The position numbers and the translations under genes are program-made. From Streptacidiphilus fuscans (GTDB lineage Bacteria; Actinomycetota; Actinomycetes; Streptomycetales; Streptomycetaceae): a DNA stretch of 64,000 nt. Within the stretch, counting starts at the first letter, position 1, and each line of letters starts with the position of its first letter. The notes under the pieces are model-generated. The model ran no database searches. It was given only the letters and a program-made list of their open reading frames with translations, and was not told the DNA's origin. Shown here one piece after another: positions 7,741 to 16,208 of this stretch. The DNA lies in contig NZ_JADPRT010000001.1 in NCBI RefSeq assembly GCF_015690355.1, positions 248,001-312,000 on the forward strand, read 5' to 3'.

Positions 7741-9879
7741 GTGCTTCTCCATCGAATAGGCCACACCGCATACCGCCGCCGCAAAACGGTACTCGCCGTG
7801 TGGCTGGTGGTCCTCGCCGGACTGTTGGCCTGCGTGGTCGGGTTAGGCGGCAAGCTCGACGACACCTTCAGCGTGCCCGGCGCTCAGTCGCAGCAGGCAC
7901 TGAACACCCTCGCGAAGACCCTCCCCGGTGCCTCCGGCACCAGCGCGCAGATCGTCTACATCGCCCCGAGCGGCAAGGACGTCACCAAGCCGCCCTACGC
8001 CGACGAGATCCGGCGCAGCCTTGCCGCCGTCGCCGCCGGCCCGCAGGTGTCGGCGGTGGTCACCCCACAGCAGGCGGGCACCGTATCCCGGGACCGCACC
8101 GTCGCCGTGGCGCAGGTGCAGTACGCAATGCCTCGCGCACAGTTGAAGCAGTCGTCGCTGGACGCGGCACGTGCTGCCGCCCTGACCGCGCAGCGCGACG
8201 GACTGCAGGTCGCCGTCGGCGGCGCCGCGTTCGGCAGTGGTGGCATGCAGGTGGGATCCGGTGAGGTCGTCGGAGTGCTCGTGGCTCTCCTGGTGCTGCT
8301 CTTCACCTTCGGTTCGATGCTGGCGGCCGGGGTTCCCTTGCTCTCCGCGCTGCTCGGGGTGGGCGTCGGCCTGGCCGGGCTGATGGCGCTGACCCCATGG
8401 GTGTCGGTCTCCTCGACCGCGATCACCCTGGCGCTGATGCTGGGGCTCGCGGTCGGCATCGACTACGCGCTCTTCATCCTGTCCCGGCACCGCACCCAAC
8501 TCGCCACCGGTATGGACCCGCACGAATCCGCCGCGGTCGCCACCCGCACAGCGGGCGGAGCCGTGGTCTTCGCCGGTGGCACGGTGATCATCGCGCTGGC
8601 CGCACTCAGTGTGATCGGCATCCCGTTCCTCACCGTCATGGGGCTCGGCGCGGCCGGCGCCGTGGTCATCGCGGTCCTGGTCGCGCTCACCCTGCTGCCC
8701 GCGCTCGCCGGCTTCGCCGGCACCCGGCTGGCCCCGCGCCCCGGATCACGGGCGGCGAAGCGCAGCACCCATGACGGCGTCGTGGGGAACCGCGACACCC
8801 TCGGTGCCCGCTGGACCAGGCTGGCCATCGCACGCCCTCTGCTGACCGCGGTCGTAGTCGGTGGTGCCCTGGTGCTCGTTGCGCTGCCGGTGGGCGACCT
8901 GCAGCTCGGCCTGCCGGACAACGGCTCCGCCGCCAAGGGCTCCGGCCAGCGCACCGCGTACGACACCATCAGTGACCGCTTCGGCCCCGGGTTCAACGGG
9001 CCACTGCTGGTGCTGACCGACGCCGACGCCTCCGGCACCGCCGCACGGCAGTCCGCGACGGACATCGCCAAGGAACTCCGCGCGCTGCCCGGAGTGGTGG
9101 CCGTGGCGCCACCGCACCCCACCGAGGCACCCGGCCAGACGGTGATTCAGGTGGTCCCGGCCTGGGGCCCGGAGGACCAGCGCACCGCCGACCTCGTGCG
9201 CACCATCCGGGACAAGGCCGATGCCGTCCACACCGACACCGGCACCCGCATCTCGGTCACCGGCGCCACCGCCGTCAACATCGACGTCTCCAACCGGCTC
9301 CGAGCCTCGCTGCTGCCGTTCGCGGGGATCGTCGTCGGTCTCAGCCTGATCCTCATGACGATCGTCTTCCGGTCGCTGGTCGTACCGCTCAAGGCCGCCG
9401 GCGGATTCCTGCTCTCGGTGGCCGCCTCGCTCGGCATGGTGGTCGCGCTGTTCCAATGGGGTTGGCTTGCTGACGCGTTGGGCGTGGCCAACACCGGACC
9501 GGTCGTCAGCTTCCTGCCGATCATTCTCATCGGCGTACTGTTCGGCCTGGCCATGGACTACGAGGTGTTCCTCGTCTCGGGCATCCGGGAGGAGTGGCTG
9601 CGCAGCGGTCGGGCCAAGGAGTCCGTGGTCAACGGTGCCCGCCGCAACACGCGGGTGGTGACCGCCGCCGCGCTGATCATGTTCACCGTCTTTGGGGGCT
9701 TCTTCCCCGCTGACGACGCCGTCATCAAGCCGATCGCGTTCTCCCTGGCCGTCGGCGTGGCAATCGACGCGTTCCTAGTGCGGATGACACTGGTCCCCGC
9801 AGTCCTGGCACTGGTCGACCGCCGAGCGTGGTGGCTGCCGCGGTGGCTGGACCGGGTGCTCCCCAACCTGGATCACTGA
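7741..9879 (+). CDS. MMPL-family efflux transporter
   Basis: A 712-residue RND-superfamily membrane protein. I start it at GTG 7741, 19 nt after the TetR stop, giving the typical VLLHRIGHTAYRRR N-terminus followed by TM1. The open frame continues upstream through the TetR gene in the wrong composition, so longer starts are unlikely. The two halves each carry the Asp-Tyr proton-relay helix: GLAVGIDYALFILSRHR near residue 241 and GLAMDYEVFLVSGIR near 606. The first exoplasmic loop contains FSVPGAQSQQAL, common in actinobacterial drug-type MMPL proteins. Role: proton-driven export of an unknown small molecule, repressed by the upstream TetR. A hairpin at 9894-9944 should end transcription. Confidence 0.9.
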   Translation: MLLHRIGHTAYRRRKTVLAVWLVVLAGLLACVVGLGGKLDDTFSVPGAQSQQALNTLAKTLPGASGTSAQIVYIAPSGKDVTKPPYADEIRRSLAAVAAGPQVSAVVTPQQAGTVSRDRTVAVAQVQYAMPRAQLKQSSLDAARAAALTAQRDGLQVAVGGAAFGSGGMQVGSGEVVGVLVALLVLLFTFGSMLAAGVPLLSALLGVGVGLAGLMALTPWVSVSSTAITLALMLGLAVGIDYALFILSRHRTQLATGMDPHESAAVATRTAGGAVVFAGGTVIIALAALSVIGIPFLTVMGLGAAGAVVIAVLVALTLLPALAGFAGTRLAPRPGSRAAKRSTHDGVVGNRDTLGARWTRLAIARPLLTAVVVGGALVLVALPVGDLQLGLPDNGSAAKGSGQRTAYDTISDRFGPGFNGPLLVLTDADASGTAARQSATDIAKELRALPGVVAVAPPHPTEAPGQTVIQVVPAWGPEDQRTADLVRTIRDKADAVHTDTGTRISVTGATAVNIDVSNRLRASLLPFAGIVVGLSLILMTIVFRSLVVPLKAAGGFLLSVAASLGMVVALFQWGWLADALGVANTGPVVSFLPIILIGVLFGLAMDYEVFLVSGIREEWLRSGRAKESVVNGARRNTRVVTAAALIMFTVFGGFFPADDAVIKPIAFSLAVGVAIDAFLVRMTLVPAVLALVDRRAWWLPRWLDRVLPNLDH

Positions 9880-9893
9880 TCACCCCACGACAG

Positions 9894-9944
9894 CCGTTGA
9901 CGGTGCGGGTAGCTCTGCGGCAGCAGGGTCCGCACCGCCAACGG
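9894..9944. terminator. Bidirectional hairpin terminator
   Basis: Inverted repeat CCGTTG-A-CGGTGCGG (9894-9908) with CCGCACCG-C-CAACGG (9930-9944): 14 paired bases with one mismatch and a 21-nt loop. It lies between the convergent MMPL and alpha-galactosidase genes. There is no T-tract, as is common in actinobacteria. Confidence 0.7.
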
Positions 9945-9981
9945 CTTACAGCCCGCCGTCGACGTGGCCATGAGGGCGAGT

Positions 9982-12078
9982 TCAGGAGACGAGGTTCCAA
10001 GCCTGGCCGCTTGCCGCCGGGTTGGGGGCGTTGGTGACGACGGTGCTGCCGGCGCCGGTGCCGGCGGTGTCGAGGGCCAGGCCGGTGGCGACGTTGGCGA
10101 TCGTCAGCGCACCGGTGGCGGTGTTCTGGACGACGCGCCACTCCTGCCAGGCGTTGCCTGCGGAGTAGTTGAGCAGGTAGGCGGGGTCGCCCCCGCCGGT
10201 GCCCGCGGCGAGGACGGTATGGACCTGGGTCGAGGTGTCGCAGTTGTCGCTGATGCGGACGGTGCCGTCGGGGTTGCTGGTGAAGGTCCACTGTTCGGAG
10301 GTGTGTGTGGGCGACCAGGTGTTGATGTCCGCCAGGGAGGTCACCGGCGCGCTGCATGTCCCGGATGCCTCCAGGACCAGGCCGCTCGTGCCGGAGCCGA
10401 GGGAGTGGTACCTGCCGTCGTCGACGACCGTTGCCGGAACGGTGGTCGGCAGTGGCGACAACCGGTAGAGCACTGCGCCGTGCGGGGGCACGGAGGCGCT
10501 GATGACTCCGCCGCCGGAGGCGGTGAACTCGCCCGTTGCGCCGGTCCACAGGTCCTTGGAGGAGTATCCGGGCCCGGTGAGGCCCAGGGCGGCGAGGCTG
10601 GTGCTGACCGTCTGGGTGTTGTCCGGGTCCTGGTTGACCAGCAGCACGGCGGTGTCGCCGTCGGCGAGTTGGCGCTGGAGCACGACGGGGGCGGTGGCAG
10701 AGCTCGGCGGGCTGCCGACGAGGGTGGCGGGCACGCCAAGGCTGTCCTGGTCGACGGCGATGACGTCGCGGTTCTCGTAGAGCGCGAGCGCGGAGGAGGA
10801 GATGCCGGTGGACCAGGTGTAGCCGTCGTAGCTGTGCTGGGAGTCCGCGGCGGTGCGGAAGTCGGCGCCGGAGATCAACGGGGCCGCCATCATGGACAGG
10901 ATCGAGATCTCCGTCTGCGACTCGGTGTCGGTGAACGGCTTGTGGCAGGGGCAGGTGTCGGTGGTGCCCCACAGGCCGTAGGGGTCCTGCCAGCCGGCGA
11001 ACATCATGTCCATGTCGTTCCAGCTGCCGGGGCGCACGCCCGCGCGGTACTGCAGCGCGGTCTGCAACTGGCCCTGGTAGAGCACGCCGTCCAGCTCGCT
11101 GTCGCGGTCGCCGCCGATCCGGCAGAGGTTGGCGACCTGGCCGCACCACACGCCGGTCGGTGCGTACCCGGGGGCCTGGTACTGCGGCGTTCCTGCCGCG
11201 ACGATGACCGGGTCGGTGCGCGCAGGGTCGTTCGGGTCCTGCAGGTACGGGAGCCCGGTGTGGACGGGTTGCGCGGAGACGCTCAGGGTGACCTTCGGGC
11301 GTCCCTGCGCCGCGGACGCGGCGTCGAGGGCCCTCTGAAAGGTCTGGACGCGCTCGTAGATGGACTCCGTCAGCTCCTTGCCCTCGCCCTGGGTTCCGTA
11401 GTCGTGCCCGTCAGGCCCGGTGATGGGCGGGCCGTAGGGGCAGTCGTCATACTTGACGAAGTCGACCCCCCAGGAGACGAAGTCGCTCGCGTCGGTGGTC
11501 TCGTGACCGAGGCTGCCGGGGTGGCCCTGGCAGGTGGTGTAGGTGTCGGTGGCGTACAGGCCGAACTTCATGCCCTTGCTGTGCGCGTACCAGGCCAGGT
11601 ACTGGATCCCGTTGACGGTCTGTCCGTTGACGGTCTGCGAGGGAAAGTTGTTCGGGTCGGGGATCAGGTGACCGGAGGTCGGGTCGCTGCCGGTCCCGTC
11701 GGTCCCGCTGACGGGGTTTCCGTTGGCGTCGTAGAGCTGGAGGGAGCCGTAGGCGTCCTTGACGATGTCGGTGGTCTGGCCGCTGCGGTGCAGGAGCGAC
11801 CAGCCGTCGTCGATGGTGACGGTGTTGTACCCGGCGGCGGCCAGGCCGCTGGACGACATGTAGTCGATGGTCTGCTGCACCTCCTGCTCGTTGATGGCCG
11901 GGCCGAAGGAGTTCCAGGAGTTCCAGCCCATCGGCGGGGTCAGGGCGGCACCGTTGCCGAGTGCCGCGGCCGGGGTGGCGGCGGCCAGTCCGGTGGCGCC
12001 GAGACCGGCGGCGAAGGCCGGCACGGCCAGGGCCAGGGCCAGCACGGTGCGGGTGGTTCTCGGTACACGCGTTCGCAT
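9982..12078 (-). CDS. Secreted GH27 alpha-galactosidase with ricin-type lectin domain
   Basis: A 698-residue secreted glycoside hydrolase. Starting at the ATG at 12078 (GGAG 8 nt upstream) gives a signal peptide, MRTRVPRTTRTVLALALAV with an Ala-rich cleavage region. The GH27 (beta/alpha)8 domain begins at LTPPMGWNSWNSFG (about 47-60) and has DDGWSL, KFGLYATDTY, the nucleophile in VKYDDC (Asp about 201) and the acid/base Asp in RPGSWNDMDMM. A beta-sandwich domain follows, and the last about 140 residues form a ricin-B-like beta-trefoil (repeated GLVLEA, EQWTF, QEWRV, GLALDTAG), probably a carbohydrate-binding module. Likely activity: release of alpha-linked galactose, or arabinopyranose as in some GH27 members, from plant polysaccharide outside the cell. 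It is monocistronic and convergent with the MMPL gene. Confidence 0.92.
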   Translation of the reverse strand: MRTRVPRTTRTVLALALAVPAFAAGLGATGLAAATPAAALGNGAALTPPMGWNSWNSFGPAINEQEVQQTIDYMSSSGLAAAGYNTVTIDDGWSLLHRSGQTTDIVKDAYGSLQLYDANGNPVSGTDGTGSDPTSGHLIPDPNNFPSQTVNGQTVNGIQYLAWYAHSKGMKFGLYATDTYTTCQGHPGSLGHETTDASDFVSWGVDFVKYDDCPYGPPITGPDGHDYGTQGEGKELTESIYERVQTFQRALDAASAAQGRPKVTLSVSAQPVHTGLPYLQDPNDPARTDPVIVAAGTPQYQAPGYAPTGVWCGQVANLCRIGGDRDSELDGVLYQGQLQTALQYRAGVRPGSWNDMDMMFAGWQDPYGLWGTTDTCPCHKPFTDTESQTEISILSMMAAPLISGADFRTAADSQHSYDGYTWSTGISSSALALYENRDVIAVDQDSLGVPATLVGSPPSSATAPVVLQRQLADGDTAVLLVNQDPDNTQTVSTSLAALGLTGPGYSSKDLWTGATGEFTASGGGVISASVPPHGAVLYRLSPLPTTVPATVVDDGRYHSLGSGTSGLVLEASGTCSAPVTSLADINTWSPTHTSEQWTFTSNPDGTVRISDNCDTSTQVHTVLAAGTGGGDPAYLLNYSAGNAWQEWRVVQNTATGALTIANVATGLALDTAGTGAGSTVVTNAPNPAASGQAWNLVS

Positions 12079-12419
12079 GAGAGCGGCTCCGAAGGGCGCG
12101 AGGGCGGCCAGAGGGTGGTGCGCCTTGCGTAGGGGAAAGCAACACAATCAAACGCCGGTCGACCGGGGGTGGGATCGCTGACGCATCCTCAAATCCGGTC
12201 AAGGACTTGCTGACGAACAGTCACCATCTGTGCTCACCACGATGGTTGACGGTGAGAGTGTAATGACACATGCCACACTGCACCAGAACCGATGCGAGAT
12301 TGTGTGAGATGTTGAAGGATGATGTTGGTTTTGCTTCCCCGGGCGCACCGTGAACAGCGGACTGCCGGCCCACCCATAAGGCAGTGCGATCGGACCGGGC
12401 GACAGGAGACACTGGCTCG
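12079..12419. other. Upstream region of the alpha-galactosidase and AadA-like genes
   Basis: 341 bp between divergent starts with no other gene visible. Relatively AT-rich stretches occur around 12240-12340. A minus-strand TTGACC (12197-12202) could be the -35 element of the alpha-galactosidase promoter, but no good -10 is visible. A short imperfect inverted repeat ACCATC/GATGGT lies near 12225-12247 and could be a sugar-regulator site. A TGACG-AAC-AGTCA one-mismatch copy of the dispersed palindrome lies nearby (about 12211-12223). Confidence 0.3.
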
Positions 12420-13181
12420 GTGGATCAGATTCAGGAGATCGTGGGGTTGGTCGGCGGTGTGCTGGGCCCAGACGTCATCGGCGCTTACCTCCACGGTTCA
12501 TCCGTACTCGGTGGCCTCAGGCCGGCCAGCGACGTGGACGTGCTGGTTGTCTCCCGGCGGCGGATGGACGAGCGGGAGCGACGGGCGCTCCTCGGCGGAC
12601 TGCTCGGGATCTCCGGCTCCCGGAACAAGGTCCGCCCGGTCGAACTCACCGTGGTCGTCCAGTCGGAGGTCCGGCCGTGGCGATACCCTCCGACCGGCGA
12701 CTTCCTGTACGGCGAGTGGCTGCGCGCCGAGTACGAGGCCGGGGAGGTCCCGAGGCCGGAGGCGATGCCCGATCTGGCCTTGCTGATCACCATGGCACTG
12801 GCTGGAGATCACCCGATCACCGGCCCGCGCCCGGCGAAGGTCCTCGACCCCGTCCCGCACTCCGACCTTGTCCAGGCCAGTGTTGCGGGCATCCCCGGCC
12901 TGCTCGACAGCCTGGACGGCGACACCCGCAACGTCCTGCTGACCTTCGCCCGCATCTGGAGCACGCTCGCCACCGGCCAGATCAGGCCGAAGGACGCTGC
13001 CGCCGACTGGGCCCTCGCCCAGCTCCCGCCCGAGCACCGCCCCGTCCTCGAGCACGCCAGGCAGCTCTATCTCAACTGCCGATACTCCGAGGAGAGCTGG
13101 AGCGCGACGTTGCAGGCGCAGGTGCGTCCGCATGTGGACCGCGTGCTCGCCGAGATCGACCGGTTCACGGGACCACGTTGA
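12420..13181 (+). CDS. AadA-like aminoglycoside nucleotidyltransferase
   Basis: A 253-residue homologue of ANT(3'')-I/AadA enzymes, which adenylylate streptomycin and spectinomycin. The nucleotidyltransferase motif GSSVLGGLRPASDVDVLVV (about 26-43) keeps the two metal-binding Asp residues (38 and 40), and the candidate catalytic Glu is at 75 in VRPVELTVVV. PWRYP, DLALLITMAL, LDPVP, TFARIWSTLATG and PKDAAADWAL match AadA regions in order. GTG 12420 is preferred because AGGAG precedes it; an in-frame start at 12384 adds 12 residues without homology. It is a stand-alone chromosomal gene with no cassette or integron signs, so actual resistance is unproven. Its 3' end overlaps the convergent multicopper oxidase gene by 17 nt. 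Confidence 0.88.
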   Translation: MDQIQEIVGLVGGVLGPDVIGAYLHGSSVLGGLRPASDVDVLVVSRRRMDERERRALLGGLLGISGSRNKVRPVELTVVVQSEVRPWRYPPTGDFLYGEWLRAEYEAGEVPRPEAMPDLALLITMALAGDHPITGPRPAKVLDPVPHSDLVQASVAGIPGLLDSLDGDTRNVLLTFARIWSTLATGQIRPKDAAADWALAQLPPEHRPVLEHARQLYLNCRYSEESWSATLQAQVRPHVDRVLAEIDRFTGPR

Positions 13182-14868
13182 TGTAGCTCATCATCCCGTT
13201 GTCCTCGTGCGCCGCTATGTGGCAGTGGAACATGTAGCGGCCGGTGAAATCGGTGAACGCGACGCGGATGACCACGACGCCCGGCTTGCCGTTGACCGCG
13301 TACGGGACCGGGATGATGTCCTGGTCGTGGGTGTAGGGCTGGGCGACGCCGTTGATCGACATCACCTGGAACGCCGAGGTGTGCAGGTGGAACGGGTGCA
13401 CCTCGCCGCTGGTGTTGAGGATGGTCCACTCCTCGACCGTGCCCAGCTTCGCCGGGGTCGCGAAGACCGAGTTCGCGCCCATGGTGAACTGCTTGCCGTC
13501 GATGTAGAAGCTGTTGCCGTCCGCGCTCTCGGAGAGGACGACCGTGCGGTGCTGCGCGATCCGCGCGTCCTGCAAGCTCGGTGCGGACGTCGGGATGCGT
13601 CCGGAGACGGTCGGCAGGGGGTGGGCCGGGCGGCCGGAGACGTTCAGCTGGAGGAGCGGGACGTTCGGATAGGAGTCGCCCTGCGGGCCGTTGCTGTAGG
13701 CGAGGGTCCGCAGCCACGCGCGGCCGGGGTGCGCGGAGGCGGTCACCAGGACGTCGTAGCGCTTGCCCGGGGGCAGGAGCAGGGACGACGCGGTGGTGAC
13801 CTGGGCGACCGGGGTGCCGTCCTCGCCGATCACGGTGAAGCGGTAGCCGTCGAGTTGGAGCTTGTAGAAGATGTCCGCCCCGGCGTTGGTGAGCCGCCAC
13901 AGCTGGGTCTCGCCGGGGCGGATGGACAGCACAGGTCGCAGTTGCCCGTCGACCAGGCGGACGGTCGGGTTGTCCGAGTTGATGGACGTGGTGGCGGTGT
14001 TCTGGACGATGTGGCCGTGGCTGTCGATCTGGGCGTCCTTGAACACCATGGTGTGCGCGGTGATGTGACGCAGCGCGCGCGGCAGCAGCGACCGGTCGTC
14101 GCCGACTACCAGGGCTCCGGAGAGCCCGGCGAAGATCTGGTTCTCGACGTCGCCCGGCATGAAGGCGGTGGGGGAGGGGGAGGCGGACGCAGAGGGGGTC
14201 GACATGCCGGGCATGCCGGGCATGTTGGCCATACCACCCATAATGTCGTTCGTGGCTGACGAGGCGTCAGAGACGTCGCCGTCGTCGGTCACCATCGTGC
14301 CCGGCGCCGGGCATGTGGTGCCCATGGCGTGGCTGTGGTACCAGAACGTCCCCTGTGGGTGGTTGCGCGGGATCGCCAGGTGGTAGACCAGCGTCTTGCC
14401 CGGCGGGACGCAGAGGAAAGGATCGTCCGAGTCGCCGGTCGGCGACACGTGCAGGCCGTGGAAGTGCAGGTTGGTGGCCACCGGGAGGTGGTTGACCAGG
14501 CGGATCGTCAGGTCCGAACCGGGCTGCGCCCGTAGCGTCGGTGCGACGAACTGCCCGTTGTAGGACTCTCCCCACACTCGGCGCCCGGCGAGGTCGAAGC
14601 GCGTCTGCCGGGCGTCGAGGGTGATGGTGAGGCCGGGCTTGGCGCTCGCGTCCGCGTCGACGGGGTCCTGGAACGGGCGGCCTGCCACCATGCCCTTCTC
14701 CTGCTGCGCCGTCGACGGCGGTGTTGTGGAGTGCGGCGAAGGCGACGCCATCGCCTGTCCGGCGAAGACCGCCGCGACCACCGCAGCCGTCGCTGCCGCG
14801 ATGGCGGTTGCGGTCAGTCGGCGGGATCTGCCGGTTTCCTGTGCCTTGCCCGGTATGTGACTGCTCAT
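13165..14868 (-). CDS. Multicopper oxidase with Met-rich insertion
   Basis: A 567-residue exported three-domain multicopper oxidase. The ATG at 14868 follows GGGGGA and gives a twin-Arg-like/Sec signal (SRRLTATAIAAATAAVV). Copper ligands visible: HFHG (about 145-148), WYHSH (176-180), HPFHLH, and the C-terminal HCHIAAHEDNGMM with an axial Met for type-1 copper. Between the second and third ligand blocks (about 184-228) lies an insertion rich in Met, Gly, Pro and Ser with repeated GMPGM. Met-rich loops of this kind mark CueO-type cuprous oxidases and suggest copper detoxification rather than a general laccase. No copper chaperone or CopA gene is nearby. An upstream start at 14970 would add residues without a signal-like pattern. 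Confidence 0.9.
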   Translation of the reverse strand: MSSHIPGKAQETGRSRRLTATAIAAATAAVVAAVFAGQAMASPSPHSTTPPSTAQQEKGMVAGRPFQDPVDADASAKPGLTITLDARQTRFDLAGRRVWGESYNGQFVAPTLRAQPGSDLTIRLVNHLPVATNLHFHGLHVSPTGDSDDPFLCVPPGKTLVYHLAIPRNHPQGTFWYHSHAMGTTCPAPGTMVTDDGDVSDASSATNDIMGGMANMPGMPGMSTPSASASPSPTAFMPGDVENQIFAGLSGALVVGDDRSLLPRALRHITAHTMVFKDAQIDSHGHIVQNTATTSINSDNPTVRLVDGQLRPVLSIRPGETQLWRLTNAGADIFYKLQLDGYRFTVIGEDGTPVAQVTTASSLLLPPGKRYDVLVTASAHPGRAWLRTLAYSNGPQGDSYPNVPLLQLNVSGRPAHPLPTVSGRIPTSAPSLQDARIAQHRTVVLSESADGNSFYIDGKQFTMGANSVFATPAKLGTVEEWTILNTSGEVHPFHLHTSAFQVMSINGVAQPYTHDQDIIPVPYAVNGKPGVVVIRVAFTDFTGRYMFHCHIAAHEDNGMMSYINVVP

Positions 14869-15152
14869 CGGATCCCCCGTTGCGCACGCCGGGGGGAGCT
14901 CACAGCTTTCCCCCCGAAAGCTCAGAAGTTTTTCAAAGGGAAGCATGTCAAGGGCGCCACGCCGAGGCAATCCCGAATGTGTAACAGCTGCTTTGCGGCC
15001 GCGTGACGACAGAGGAATCTCAGAAGTTTCTGCCTCGACCCTCTTTTCATCGTGTACGCGACACCTCTACGCTCCGGTACGGCAGCAGCACCACACCGCA
15101 GGGTGACACGCCCTCCGGGCCTGCCGGCGTTCCGCTCGAACCGCAACTCCCG
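14869..15152. promoter_or_regulatory. Divergent upstream region, multicopper oxidase / G1 peptidase
   Basis: Structures seen: a perfect inverted repeat AGCTTTC-CCCCC-GAAAGCT at 14904-14922, and an 11-bp direct repeat CTCAGAAGTTT at 14921-14931 and 15019-15029 (98 bp apart), each followed by a T- or C-rich run. These are plausible sites for a metal-responsive or stress regulator of the oxidase, but no known consensus fits. No gene is visible here. Confidence 0.4.
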
Positions 15153-15216
15153 TGCACGCTCGGCTACTTGCACGCTCGGTTACCTGCACGCTCGGCTACA
15201 TGCACGATCAGTGAAG
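15153..15216. repeat. 16-bp tandem repeats upstream of the G1 peptidase
   Basis: Three near-identical units TGCACGCTCGGCTACT, TGCACGCTCGGTTACC and TGCACGCTCGGCTACA (15153-15168, 15169-15184, 15185-15200) plus a decayed fourth (TGCACGATCAGTGAAG). They end 24 nt before the peptidase start. Because 16 is not a multiple of 3, they are unlikely to be coding; they could be tandem operators. Confidence 0.85.
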
Positions 15217-15240
15217 TGGACACCGTCCGAAAGGAATCCG

Positions 15241-16047
15241 ATGCAGCTCCGCCATCTGCTCGCCCCCGGCTCGGCACTCGTCCTCATGGCCACCGCGTTC
15301 GCGCCCGCCGCTGCCGCGGCCACCAGCGCGGCAGTCGCCGGACCCGCCGTGCACGCCGCGACGGTCAACGCACCGATGCACCACGTCAGCGGGCAGCACG
15401 GCAGCGTCCCGTTCTTCATCAGCCACGGCGGCGGCGTCAAGCACGCCACCTCGACCAGCGACAACTGGTCCGGCTACGCGGCCAACGGCTCGACCTACAC
15501 CAGCGTTTCGACCACCTTCGTGCAGCCGTCCGTGGACTGCTCGCAGGGCGACGGCTACTCCAGCTTCTGGGTCGGCCTCGACGGCTACAGCTCCAGCTCC
15601 GTCGAGCAGACCGGCACCGAGGCCGACTGCTCCGGCGGCCAGGCCTCGTACTCGGCCTGGTACGAGATGTACCCGGCGAACCCGGTGACCTACAGCAACA
15701 CCGTCCAGCCGGGCGACACCATCACCGAGACGGTCAAGTACGCCTCGGGCGCCTACACCCTCACGCTGAAGGACTCGACCGAGGGCTGGACCAAGACGGT
15801 CACCAAGAAGGAGAGCGGCTTGGCCCGCTCCTCCGCCGAGGTTATAGCCGAGGCCCCGTACTCCGGCGGCGTCCTGCCGCTGGACGACTTCGGGACCGTC
15901 AACTTCAGCAACTCCACCGTGAACGGCAGCAACCTGGCGTCCACCAACCCGACCGGCATCAACATGGTCTCCGACTCGGGCACCCCCGAGGCCACCATCT
16001 CCTCGCTCAACGGCGGTGCCTTCTCCATCACCTGGAACAGCCTGTGA
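15241..16047 (+). CDS. Secreted G1-family (glutamic) endopeptidase
   Basis: A 268-residue exported protein of the eqolisin fold. A signal peptide (about 1-27, hydrophobic core LVLMATAFAPAAAAA) and a short pro-region precede the catalytic domain, which starts at NWSGYA (75-80). The G1 hallmarks follow: FWVGLDG (109-115), the catalytic Gln at about 123 in SVEQTGTE, YEMYP (141-145), and the catalytic Glu at about 204 in AEVIAEAPYSGG. G1 enzymes are acid-active, pepstatin-insensitive endopeptidases, so it probably degrades protein outside the cell at low pH. ATG 15241 is chosen for its AAGGA site and intact signal peptide; longer in-frame starts run through the tandem repeats. Transcription should end at the 16125 hairpin. 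Confidence 0.9.
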   Translation: MQLRHLLAPGSALVLMATAFAPAAAAATSAAVAGPAVHAATVNAPMHHVSGQHGSVPFFISHGGGVKHATSTSDNWSGYAANGSTYTSVSTTFVQPSVDCSQGDGYSSFWVGLDGYSSSSVEQTGTEADCSGGQASYSAWYEMYPANPVTYSNTVQPGDTITETVKYASGAYTLTLKDSTEGWTKTVTKKESGLARSSAEVIAEAPYSGGVLPLDDFGTVNFSNSTVNGSNLASTNPTGINMVSDSGTPEATISSLNGGAFSITWNSL

Positions 16048-16053
16048 CAGCAG

Positions 16054-16101
16054 CCTGAAACGGCCTGAAACGGTCTGACAGCCTGAAGCAGCCTGAACCC
16101 G
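16054..16101. repeat. Degenerate 10-bp tandem repeat after the G1 peptidase
   Basis: CCTGAAACGG occurs twice in tandem (16054-16063, 16064-16073), followed by the variants TCTGACAG, CCTGAAGCAG and CCTGAACCCG. It starts 7 nt after the stop codon and ends before the terminator. It looks like slippage in the 3' untranslated region. Confidence 0.75.
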
Positions 16102-16124
16102 AGACCATTTCCCGGCACCGCCCC

Positions 16125-16165
16125 GGCCCGCCCCCGTCGAGTTCCCCTCCCGACGGGGGCGGGCC
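16125..16165. terminator. Strong bidirectional terminator hairpin
   Basis: GGCCCGCCCCCGTCG (16125-16139) pairs perfectly with CGACGGGGGCGGGCC (16151-16165) across an 11-nt loop. It lies between the convergent G1 peptidase and MBL hydrolase genes. Confidence 0.85.
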
Positions 16166-16208
16166 CGGCTGCTGCCACAGCCAGGCCCGCCCGCGTGTCG
16201 CAGAAGAG

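Noticed and set aside
12420..13181. An acquired resistance cassette
   Set aside because: The gene is AadA-like, but there is no attC site, integrase, transposase or composition change, so it looks chromosomal.
15153..15216. A CRISPR array
   Set aside because: The units are 16 bp, directly adjacent without spacers, and no cas genes are present.
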